Of a stretch of DNA of 64,000 bases, positions 1-7,411 are shown piece by piece (positions within the stretch are counted from its first letter, which is position 1; every line of letters starts with the position of its first letter). The translations under genes were made by a program, and so were the position numbers. The notes beneath the pieces are model-generated. The model did no database searches and was not told where the DNA came from. It saw nothing but the letters and a program-made list of their open reading frames with translations. The stretch covers positions 1 to 64,000 of the forward strand of contig NZ_JAJUXK010000009.1 in the NCBI RefSeq assembly GCF_021390335.1, given 5' to 3'. The DNA comes from Dyadobacter sp. CY343 (GTDB taxonomy: Bacteria > Bacteroidota > Bacteroidia > Cytophagales > Spirosomataceae).

Positions 1-78
1 TTCTAATAGTTGTTTAGTTGAAAATAGAGATTTGCTCTTTTCACCTTCCTCCAATAACCGCTCCAACCGCCCCTTCAT
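1..78 (-). CDS. Unknown protein, N-terminus only (runs off left edge)
   Basis: An open frame on the minus strand starts with ATG at 78 and continues to base 1 (26 codons, beginning MKGRLERLLEEGEKSK, charged and helical-looking). An AAGGAG sequence lies about 9 bases upstream of this ATG. The same first eight codons recur at the start of the second and third repeat units, where they run into stops (MKGRLERLIWGR and MMGRLERLIGAGR), so they appear to be the 5' end of a gene that was cut by the duplication. I do not recognise the family and cannot see the rest. Confidence 0.3.
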   Translation of the reverse strand, partial: MKGRLERLLEEGEKSKSLFSTKQLLE

Positions 79-167
79 CTCATCATTCTCCTTCGAAATC
101 CCTCCTTCAAATAATCAACGAAATCAAACAATCTCTATATTCTCTAAGTTATCATAATTTGAGATGT

Positions 168-490
168 TTACGCTGGCAGCAACCCATTCGGCCGCCATAT
201 CGCATTAATTTTAGATGCATCTACACGCCTCCTCGCCTGTGCAAGACCATAATTTTTCTGCACGCCTAACCAAAATTCGGCTGTCGTGTTCGGGAACGCA
301 GCGCCTAAACAAATTGCCATTTCGGGTGACACCGCCGATTTTCCATTGATAATTGCAGACAGCGTTTTCTTGGTTGTCCCCAAACTGCGGCAACCTGCTC
401 AACAGTAAGTCTTTTTCCTGTCTCCTCATAAATTCCGTCAAGCGTTTCGCGGATAAGTTCACCGGGATGGGCGGGATCAAACAAAATCAT
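168..490 (-). pseudogene. higA: HigA-family antitoxin, frameshifted (copy 1)
   Basis: XRE/HigA-type antidote protein that would bind and neutralise a HigB toxin and repress its own operon. The N-terminus carries the family signature HPGELIRETLDG (frame starting at 490). The reading frame then breaks near 383 and continues in another frame with the HTH and C-terminal part (TLSAIINGKSAVSPEMA, then TAEFWLGVQ). Comparison with copy 2 shows the cause: CCCCAAACTG here against CCCCAAAACTG there, one A lost in a homopolymer. Only the tail of a toxin gene lies upstream. Family assignment is secure; the gene is broken as read. Confidence 0.8.
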
Positions 491-504
491 ATTATTCCTC
501 TTGT

Positions 505-543
505 TTAATGATAATTTATATAGTCAACGTCTGAGGCATTCTC
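505..543 (-). pseudogene. Tail of a HigB-type toxin gene (copy 1)
   Basis: Immediately upstream of the antitoxin start the minus strand reads ENASDVDYINYH followed by TAA. HigB/RelE-fold toxins of Bacteroidota typically end in a sequence of the type RFENG-AYDV-Y-DYH, so this is interpreted as the last 12 codons of higB, stopping 15 bases before the antitoxin ATG, the normal higB-higA spacing. Upstream codons in this frame are stops (TAA, TAG), so the toxin body is gone. Short match, hence moderate confidence. Confidence 0.5.
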
Positions 544-620
544 TCCCTATTAATTGTATTGAATTTTATGCCGTAGAGCGGCTCCCTGTTTATAGAACAA
601 CGATATCAGTTTATAGCAAA

Positions 621-676
621 GGCCCCAGCGGGGCCTCCTGATTAATCGCGAATTCCCAGGAGGCCCCGCTGGGGCC
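621..676. repeat. Perfect 20-bp palindrome (copy 1)
   Basis: Arms 621-640 (GGCCCCAGCGGGGCCTCCTG) and 657-676 are exact reverse complements around a 16-base loop; an A-T pair at 620/677 extends it. No U-run follows, so it is not a classical terminator. The element recurs in the second repeat unit. Confidence 0.85.
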
Positions 677-873
677 TAACAAAATTATTATCACTGATCT
701 ATTCTAGAAACAGGTTGCTCCTCCGGAGCTTTGCAGTTTACCTATTTACCTCCCCCAAATCAGCCGCTCCAACCGCCCCTTCATCTCATCATTCTCCTTC
801 GAAATCCCTCCTTCAAATAATCAACGAAATCAAACAATCTCTATATTCTCTAAGTTATCATAATTTGAGATGT

Positions 874-1197
874 TTACGCTGGCAGCAACCCATTCGGCCG
901 CCATATCGCATTAACTTTAGATGCATCTACACGCTTTCTAGCTTGCGCTAAATTGTAATTCTCCTGCACACCTAACCAAAATTCGGCTGTCGTGTTCGGG
1001 AACGCAGCGCCTAAACGAATTGCCATTTCTGGCGACACCGCAGATTTTCCATTTATAATTGCTGACAGGGTTTTACGGGTTGTCCCCAAAACTGCAGCCA
1101 CCTGCTCAACGGTAAGTCTTTTTTCCTGTTTCCTCATAAATTCCGTCAAGAGTTTCGCGGATAAGTTCACCTGGATGGGCGGATCAAACAAAATCAT
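874..1197 (-). CDS. higA: HigA-family antitoxin, intact frame (copy 2)
   Basis: A 107-residue XRE/HigA antidote protein. The HTH (about residues 28-65, VEQVAAVLGTTRKTLSAII, then NGKSAVSPEMAIRLG) and the C-terminal TAEFWLGVQENYNLA block are normal for the family. The N-terminus is odd: residues 7 to about 26 read in a shifted frame compared with copy 1, because one G/C is missing in the GGCGGATC run and one T is added in the TTTTTT run; the two changes cancel, so the frame is restored before the HTH but the HPGE signature is lost. No intact toxin gene is adjacent. It may still make a DNA-binding protein; function as an antitoxin is doubtful. Confidence 0.75.
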   Translation of the reverse strand: MILFDPPIQVNLSAKLLTEFMRKQEKRLTVEQVAAVLGTTRKTLSAIINGKSAVSPEMAIRLGAAFPNTTAEFWLGVQENYNLAQARKRVDASKVNAIWRPNGLLPA

Positions 1198-1211
1198 ATT
1201 ATTCCTCTTGT

Positions 1212-1250
1212 TTAATGATAATCTATATCGTCAACGTCTGAGGCATTCTC
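1212..1250 (-). pseudogene. Tail of a HigB-type toxin gene (copy 2)
   Basis: The minus strand reads ENASDVDDIDYH then TAA, upstream of the copy 2 antitoxin, with the same layout as copy 1. The two codons that differ from copy 1 (Y to D, N to D) keep the frame. The rest of the toxin gene is absent. Confidence 0.45.
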
Positions 1251-1328
1251 TCCCTATTAATTGTATTGAATTTTATGCCGCAGAGCGGCTCCCTGTTTAT
1301 AGAAAATATATCCCGGTTTTATAGCAAA

Positions 1329-1384
1329 GGCCCCAGCGGGGCCTCCTAATTAACCGCGAATTCCCAGGAGGCCCCGCTGGGGCC
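1329..1384. repeat. Palindrome (copy 2)
   Basis: Arms 1329-1347 (GGCCCCAGCGGGGCCTCCT) and 1366-1384 are exact reverse complements. The arm sequence is conserved with copy 1 while neighbouring bases and the loop differ, as expected for a structure under pairing constraint or for a recent duplication of a mobile palindromic element. Confidence 0.85.
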
Positions 1385-1490
1385 TAACAAATTATTATCA
1401 TTGATCTATTCTAGAAACAGGTTGCTCCTCCGGAGCTTAGCAATTTACCTATCTGCCTGCTCCAATCAACCGCTCCAACCGCCCCATCAT

Positions 1491-1601
1491 GTATCTGAGA
1501 TCATGTATGACGTAGGTTTCTCGAATCTCTCGTATTTCTCCAAATGTTTTAGGGAGGAGTTTGGAGTTTCGCCTAAGGAATATGCCAAGAAGTACGGAAA
1601 G
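1491..1601 (+). pseudogene. C-terminal remnant of an AraC-type HTH regulator
   Basis: The plus strand encodes EIMYDVGFSNLSYFSKCF followed by REEFGVSPKEYAKKYG, the second helix-turn-helix and end of an AraC domain as found in AraC regulators and hybrid two-component regulators. The upstream part is replaced at about 1490 by the repeat stub, and the natural stop is lost just before the end of the convergent beta-helix gene. It marks a deletion or rearrangement junction. Confidence 0.7.
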
Positions 1602-1608
1602 TTACCCG

Positions 1609-3936
1609 TCACATTTTCACAAATTGCTCGCTTGTACCATCAGCAAATTTGAGAATGTAAAGCCCACTGGGCAGCGATTTTATACTGATCTGTTGTTTGG
1701 TGGCAGTAATGTCAAGACTTTGCATGTGGCGACCAGTAATATCATATAAATTGGCAGATGTTCTTAGCAATGCATCACTAACCTGGAAAGTAACCGTTTC
1801 GCTTGCTGGGTTTGGATAAATTGCATTCAGCTTGCCTTCTTCATTGAGTGAAGTGATTTTGCTGTACGTAAACGTGCCGTCACGATCTGACATTTTTAAA
1901 CGGTAATAAATGGTACCGTCAAAGTTGTTTTGATCGTGATAGCTGTAATGATTATCTCCACTGCCAGCCGCGTCCACCGTCGCAATCTTAAGGAAGCTTT
2001 TGGCATCGCCGCTGCGCTGGATTTCAAAGTTGTTCGTATTGACCTCGCTCGCAGTGTTCCATTGAAGCAAATTGCTTCCTGTTTCTTTGGTTGCAGTAAA
2101 GCTGATCAGATTAAGCGGTAGCGCAGACTGTTTCGTTTTTATGAAAAAACCACTAAAACCGGTTACATCAAAAGTCACTTCCCAGTATTGCGCGTCAGCA
2201 TTCCATTCAACTTTGCCATTAGCCTGAGCAGGTGTAAATGTGGAGACGTTGCCTGGGTAAGAGTCGGGCAGACCAGAGCCGTCATTACTCACTCCTGAAC
2301 GCTTTTCAATACGTAAATTGGCTTTGTTGTTCTCAATGTCGGCTGCGTTAAGCGGCAGCTTGGTCGGGTTTACAGCATTAAAGTCATCGAATTCCTGCTG
2401 GGTAAAGAATAGGGTTACTCTGGCTGCGGCACCGTCGGGATTGTTGAAAGGCGTTATCTGGTAGTGTCGTTTTACAAAGTCGTCAGGCTGCGTACTTGCT
2501 ACCCAAACTTTTCCTTTCACCGTGCCAGACACGGCGCCTGTTCCATTCACCACGCCACCTGGATTTAAATAGGCGATAAGCTGGCAATCAGCGGAAGTCA
2601 AAACATAGTCTCCGGCAATGTCAGCGGAAGCTTCATCATTATCATTGGCCAGTTCGCGCCTTGCGCCACCAAACTCGTAAGCACCCAGATCAACAATGTG
2701 CTCACGTACCCGTGGGTTGCGATCCAGATCGGCAGTAATGCCGGAAATGTCCGGTCTCTGGCCTTCTTGAAAATAATTAAACCCAGCATTTATAGCAGGG
2801 CTGCAAGGCTGTAACCGGAAATTACCTGCGTTGGCATCTACAAAAAGCGGATCGACGCTTATTCCTGCGTTTCCGTCCACCTGAACCAGGCTGCTTTTGA
2901 TGCCAGACTGCGGAACATTCACTAGACCGGTATTATTTTCATAAACAATGCTGTTGCGGATCGGAAAAGCCTGGCCGCTGGTATTGAAAATTCCACCACC
3001 TTGGCCGCTAGCAATATTTCTGACAATCGTGCAATTGGTGATTACGGGTTTTGAATCAGCCACAAAGATCCCTCCTCCATCTAAGGCAGATGTATTGCCG
3101 CTGATTAAGCAGTTGGTCAATATTGGAGAAGCACTGGATATTAAGAGGCCGCCTCCGAAAATTGGAGAGACATTGCCAATGAATGAGCAATTGATCAGCT
3201 CAGGGGAAGAATCATAAATATTCATACCCGTATATTGATTACCGGTTATCGTCAGGTTGACCAGCTTAGGCGATGATCCGCTGCCGTTCTGGATCGCAGG
3301 GGCGGTGTTAGAACCTGTTATCGTGAAGCCGTCCAGTACAGCGGCGCTGGTCAGCTTCAGCCCGGAATGGACTAGTACCCCGGCGCCATTATTACCACTG
3401 AGGGTACTCTTATTAGCTGTAACAGACAGGTCCCGCTGATCCAGGCTTGTTTCATTGCCTGCGAAACCTCCATAAATTTTTACGCCTTCTTTCATGAAAA
3501 AACGCGGGCCGCTCCCAAGGATAAACGTACCTGCAGCTACCCACACCTGATCGCCGCTGGATGCCGAATTAATGGCGCGTTGCAAGTCACTCTGTGCGCA
3601 GGCCCAGCTCGTACCTGCCCCACTTCCACCCGGAGTTACATACCAGACACCGGCAACTCCCCGCGGTAGGGGATCGGCCTGGAACTCGTAAGCGCCCATA
3701 TCTACGATTCCATTATTGTAAAAGCGACCGCTGCCAGTAATGTCTTTAACAATAAGTGACAAATCCGGCGTCTGACCGCTGGTAAAGTAGGTGTTACTTC
3801 CCTTGTTCACAACCGGACTGCAAGCCTGCAGCCCGTAATCATCCTGAGCGGCATCCCGAAAGACCGGATCCACATAGCCTGAAATATTACCATTTGACGT
3901 GCTGGTTTCTCCTTGTACCAGGCTGTACCGGATCAA
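1609..3936 (-). CDS. Secreted beta-helix protein with T9SS sorting domain (3' part of a broken gene)
   Basis: 775 residues. It begins in mid-domain (IRYSLVQ, with a TTG as the only start), continues with a choice-of-anchor-Q segment (DPVFRDA, then CSPVVNKG), a third large repeat (WYVTPGGSGAGTSWACAQ to about residue 430) of right-handed beta-helix type, a Thr/Ser-rich linker and a C-terminal type IX secretion sorting domain (LNAIYPNPASETVTF, then YDITGRHMQSL, GLYILKF). T9SS cargo is exported across the outer membrane and attached or released. No signal peptide exists in this piece: it is in the neighbouring frame upstream, so this is the back half of one original gene of about 1,400 codons. 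It is unlikely to be secreted alone. Confidence 0.8.
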   Translation of the reverse strand: MIRYSLVQGETSTSNGNISGYVDPVFRDAAQDDYGLQACSPVVNKGSNTYFTSGQTPDLSLIVKDITGSGRFYNNGIVDMGAYEFQADPLPRGVAGVWYVTPGGSGAGTSWACAQSDLQRAINSASSGDQVWVAAGTFILGSGPRFFMKEGVKIYGGFAGNETSLDQRDLSVTANKSTLSGNNGAGVLVHSGLKLTSAAVLDGFTITGSNTAPAIQNGSGSSPKLVNLTITGNQYTGMNIYDSSPELINCSFIGNVSPIFGGGLLISSASPILTNCLISGNTSALDGGGIFVADSKPVITNCTIVRNIASGQGGGIFNTSGQAFPIRNSIVYENNTGLVNVPQSGIKSSLVQVDGNAGISVDPLFVDANAGNFRLQPCSPAINAGFNYFQEGQRPDISGITADLDRNPRVREHIVDLGAYEFGGARRELANDNDEASADIAGDYVLTSADCQLIAYLNPGGVVNGTGAVSGTVKGKVWVASTQPDDFVKRHYQITPFNNPDGAAARVTLFFTQQEFDDFNAVNPTKLPLNAADIENNKANLRIEKRSGVSNDGSGLPDSYPGNVSTFTPAQANGKVEWNADAQYWEVTFDVTGFSGFFIKTKQSALPLNLISFTATKETGSNLLQWNTASEVNTNNFEIQRSGDAKSFLKIATVDAAGSGDNHYSYHDQNNFDGTIYYRLKMSDRDGTFTYSKITSLNEEGKLNAIYPNPASETVTFQVSDALLRTSANLYDITGRHMQSLDITATKQQISIKSLPSGLYILKFADGTSEQFVKM

Positions 3937-3959
3937 AGAGCTGGAACCCCCTTCATTGA

Positions 3960-5738
3960 CTATCCCAGCTTCATTTCCGGAGATGAATTATCAGTATTAT
4001 TTACTCCGGCTATCAAGTCTTCTCCGTCAGATTTGTTATCCGCAATTGTGCAGTTCGTAAGTATCGGAGAGGCCCCTGAATTCACCATACCTACACCAAG
4101 GTTTTTAACGATGGAGCAGTTGACCAAAACGGGGGAGGAGTTTTCATTTCTCATACCAGGCCCTCCGCCAGTGTTGCCTGTGATAATCACATTGACGAAC
4201 ATGGGTGATGAATTGGAATTTAAAATACCACTAGTTCCTCCAGAAACAGTAAAACCGTCCAGCAAGGCAGCAGTAGTAAGCGCATTTCCCGTATTATTAA
4301 TGGTGTAGAGAACACTTGGCAAGCCCTGCAAAATGCTTTTATTAGCATTGATGGTCACATCTCTGCTGGCAAGATTTGTCTCCGTTCCTGCAAAGCCACC
4401 ATAAACCTTTACACCCTCCTTCATAATGAGTGCTCTGGCAAGTCCGTCTTCCTGATCCGGGTAAAAGGTTCCCTCTGCCACCCATACCTGTTCACCGCTC
4501 GCAGCTGAACTTATTGCAAGCTGCACGCTGCCGGAAGCACACTCCCAGCTTGCCCCGGAGCCGGTTCCGCCTGCCTTCACATACCACACGCCTGGAACAC
4601 CCACAGAAGTGGCGCCCTGGTATTCGTATGCGCCCATATCTACCGTTCCCTGGCCGTAAAAGCGTGGATTACCAGCCAGGTCGGTCGTAATAGTAGTTAA
4701 ATTGGGCGTCTGGCCACTGGCATAATAGCCACTATTACCCTTGTTCACACCAGGGCTGCATTGTTGCAGCCGGTAATCACCCGCCTCAGCATTGACAAAA
4801 AGCGGATCGACTGCTCGCGGAGCATTGTGGTGATCGGGGTTTTCATCATATACACGTTGCACGATGCTATATCGAATCACTGCGCTGGAACCTGTTTCAT
4901 TGATGATCCCTGGTACGCCATCGGGGATCCCAAGTCTTCCAAAAATGATGCTGTTCCGAATTTGGGGAAACGAATTAGACGAATTTCGCATACCGGTAGC
5001 GGTCTGACCAGAAGGTACGTTATCGACAATTGTACAGTTCGTCAATATCGGAGAGGCAGTTATATTTTCTATTCCAGCACCTTGGTTTCTCACGATAGCG
5101 CAGTTTACCAGAACGGGGGAGCAATTCTCATTTCTCATACCGGCTCCGTTAAGGCCATTATCTGTGATAATCACATTGACAAACATGGGCGACGAATTGG
5201 CATTAAAAATGCCGCTGGTTTCTCCTGAAGCCGTAAACCCGTCCAGCACAGCAGCCGTGGTAAGCCCGTTCCCTGAATTGCGGATTGTATTGACAGAACT
5301 TTGCACGCCACGCAGAATACTTTTATTAGCAGTGATAGTCAGGTCGCGACTAGCGAGATTGATTTCCGTTCCTGCAAAGCCGCCATAGATTTTCACGCCC
5401 TCTTTCATGGAGAAATACGTAAAAGCCGCAGGTTGAAATGTACCACCTGCCACCCAGACTTCGTCGCCTGCGTTGGCGGCATTGATAGTCGCCTGAAGAT
5501 CACTGCTCGCATTTGCCCAGGAGCCCGACCCATTCCCTGTGCCGGTTGTTTTTACATAGAATGTCGAAGCAAGAACAGCAGAAGAAACGCCATTCAGAAG
5601 TGAAAAAAGCGCCAGGCAAATAGCGATTCGAAAAGAAACAAAAAATAAATTGGACGTACTTTTTGCAGGAAGTAAAGTTGAATGCATACAGGAAAGAACA
5701 GAGGAGATTACGAGTTTTCGCAAAGTACCGGGTTTCAT
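3960..5738 (-). CDS. Secreted beta-helix protein, signal peptide and first repeats (5' part of a broken gene)
   Basis: Start chosen at ATG 5738 (ATG 5687 is also possible; a TTG at 5798 is less likely). A long hydrophobic signal segment (LFFVSFRIAICLALFSLL) precedes FYVKTTGTGNGSGSW. Two copies of a roughly 300-residue unit follow, each with GDEVWVAGGTF / GEQVWVAEGTF, MKEGVKIYGGFAGTE, a run of beta-helix turns (SPMFVNVIITDN, SPVLVNCAIV, SPILTNCTI) and a choice-of-anchor-Q end. The frame stops abruptly after NSSPEMKLG, where the parallel repeat continues with QIRNSII and INETGSSAVIRYS; the missing stretch plus frame change shows a deletion. The product would lack the T9SS domain held by the downstream frame. 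Confidence 0.8.
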   Translation of the reverse strand: MKPGTLRKLVISSVLSCMHSTLLPAKSTSNLFFVSFRIAICLALFSLLNGVSSAVLASTFYVKTTGTGNGSGSWANASSDLQATINAANAGDEVWVAGGTFQPAAFTYFSMKEGVKIYGGFAGTEINLASRDLTITANKSILRGVQSSVNTIRNSGNGLTTAAVLDGFTASGETSGIFNANSSPMFVNVIITDNGLNGAGMRNENCSPVLVNCAIVRNQGAGIENITASPILTNCTIVDNVPSGQTATGMRNSSNSFPQIRNSIIFGRLGIPDGVPGIINETGSSAVIRYSIVQRVYDENPDHHNAPRAVDPLFVNAEAGDYRLQQCSPGVNKGNSGYYASGQTPNLTTITTDLAGNPRFYGQGTVDMGAYEYQGATSVGVPGVWYVKAGGTGSGASWECASGSVQLAISSAASGEQVWVAEGTFYPDQEDGLARALIMKEGVKVYGGFAGTETNLASRDVTINANKSILQGLPSVLYTINNTGNALTTAALLDGFTVSGGTSGILNSNSSPMFVNVIITGNTGGGPGMRNENSSPVLVNCSIVKNLGVGMVNSGASPILTNCTIADNKSDGEDLIAGVNNTDNSSPEMKLG

Positions 5739-5923
5739 GCGAAAAAACCGTGACGTATATTCTTGGCTGGCCGCTATATTTTTTGCTGCCTCTTTCAAGC
5801 ATTATGCAGGCTAGCATGGAACATAAGTTTAGTAAAGGTTTACAAATCGGGCTGACTGTTAAGTATATATCGAGCGCTATCCATTTTATGTAGTAATAGT
5901 GAAATAAACCCTGCAAAACTAAT

Positions 5924-7411
5924 ATGAAGGATTCCCGAGCTAGTGACAATACCGATCTGGCCAGTTTTGGGTATCGGCAGGAATTAAAACGCTCGATGGG
6001 CAGCTTTTCCAGTTTTGCTGCCGGATTTTCCTACATTTCTATTCTTACGGGGCTTTTCCAAATGTTCCATATGGGTTACGGGGTTGCAGGTCCCGGATTC
6101 TTTTGGACCTGGCCGTTTGTACTTGCGGGTCAGTTGCTGGTGGCGCTTTGCTTTGCAGAACTAGCTTCCCGTTTTCCGTTATCCGGTGGGGTTTATCAAT
6201 GGGCAAAGTTTACAGGAAACCCTTTCTTTGGATGGATGACAGGATGGATTTACCTGGCTTGCCTCATTGTCACCCTTGCTGCGGTAGCGATGGCATTACA
6301 GGTTAGCCTGCCTCAAATATCAAGTGCCTTTCAGGTCATCGGAACCTCAGATGATGCAGAATCGGTTGCTATTAACGGCATTTTACTAGGGTCTATTCTG
6401 ATTGTTATCAGTACGCTGGTAAATGCGAAAGGCATTAAACTGATGGTGCTGATTAATAATATTGGTGCGGTCGCAGAACTGGTTGGGATTGTTCTATTAA
6501 TAATCCTGCTTTTTCTAAACAGGGTAAGATCTCCGGTCGAGGCGGTCGTCCATATTGAACAAATCAAATCTGTGGGCAGCTCTTTCCCTGATGTGAAGAT
6601 TTTTTTGGCAGCCACTGCATTGACAGCCTCTTATGTTTTGTATGGTTTTGATACTGCCGGAACATTGGCCGAAGAAACGCACGACCCCCGTACAAAAGCA
6701 CCCCGCGCCATCTTGCAGGCACTGTTAGCGGCAGGCACTGCGGGATTACTCGTATTACTTTTCGCCCTCATGGCAGTGCCGGACTTCAATATGCCGGATC
6801 TGGGAAATATACGCGGAGGGTTACCTATGCTGGTTAAATCAGTGCTGGGAGAAACTACCGGAAGTCTATTTCTTTGCTGTGTCATTTTTGCCATTACTGT
6901 ATGCACATTGGCAGTTCACTCCGGGGCTGCCAGATTAATGTACGCGATGGGGCGTGATGGGTACCTGCCTTTTAGCAAATCCTTATCGCAAGTTTCCTTA
7001 AAAACTCACACTCCGATACTAGCAACGCTGATTTGTGGATTGGGAGCGATCATTGTTTTGGCAGTGAACATTCAGTTTCCCAATGTTTTCGCTTTGGTAA
7101 CCTCTATCGCCATACTTTGGGCCAATTTGGCCTACTGGATCGTGGTTGCTCTTCAACTCAAAAATAGACTTTCTTCTGCAAGGCATAACAGAGATACTAA
7201 CGCAAGATTTGATTTAGGCAAATGGGGCTTACCAATTAATATTCTCGCGCTTGTTTGGAGCACATTTATGGTGGTCAATGTATCCTGGCCGCGACCTGAA
7301 ACGTATGGTTTGGAGTGGTATCACCAGTATTCGGCATGGATGTACACGGCTGGCTTGATCGTGATCGGAATTTTCATTTATTATTATAAGTCATTAAAAG
7401 ACAATGGATAA
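5924..7411 (+). CDS. APC-superfamily amino acid/choline-type permease
   Basis: 495 residues with about 12 hydrophobic segments and an unstructured start. The block YGFDTAGTLAEETHDPRTK, then APRAIL (about residues 240-265) is typical of the amino acid/choline transporter branch of the APC superfamily, which imports amino acids, choline or related amines by cation symport. It is transcribed away from the beta-helix gene and its stop overlaps the next start by 8 bases, so import and oxidation of one substrate are translationally coupled. The downstream GMC oxidoreductase suggests an alcohol-bearing amine such as choline (inference). Confidence 0.85.
   Translation: MKDSRASDNTDLASFGYRQELKRSMGSFSSFAAGFSYISILTGLFQMFHMGYGVAGPGFFWTWPFVLAGQLLVALCFAELASRFPLSGGVYQWAKFTGNPFFGWMTGWIYLACLIVTLAAVAMALQVSLPQISSAFQVIGTSDDAESVAINGILLGSILIVISTLVNAKGIKLMVLINNIGAVAELVGIVLLIILLFLNRVRSPVEAVVHIEQIKSVGSSFPDVKIFLAATALTASYVLYGFDTAGTLAEETHDPRTKAPRAILQALLAAGTAGLLVLLFALMAVPDFNMPDLGNIRGGLPMLVKSVLGETTGSLFLCCVIFAITVCTLAVHSGAARLMYAMGRDGYLPFSKSLSQVSLKTHTPILATLICGLGAIIVLAVNIQFPNVFALVTSIAILWANLAYWIVVALQLKNRLSSARHNRDTNARFDLGKWGLPINILALVWSTFMVVNVSWPRPETYGLEWYHQYSAWMYTAGLIVIGIFIYYYKSLKDNG

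Larger units (their letters stand above)
57..1490. repeat. 706-bp tandem duplication (two full units and a stub)
   Basis: The block GCTCCAACCGCCCC lies at 60, 766 and 1472, exactly 706 bases apart each time. Units run roughly 57-762, 763-1468 and a third stub of about 22 bases that ends where an AraC-type coding remnant begins. Each full unit carries a HigA-type antitoxin frame, the tail of a HigB toxin and a 20-bp palindrome. Point changes and single-base indels between the units show that the duplication is not very recent. Confidence 0.9.
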
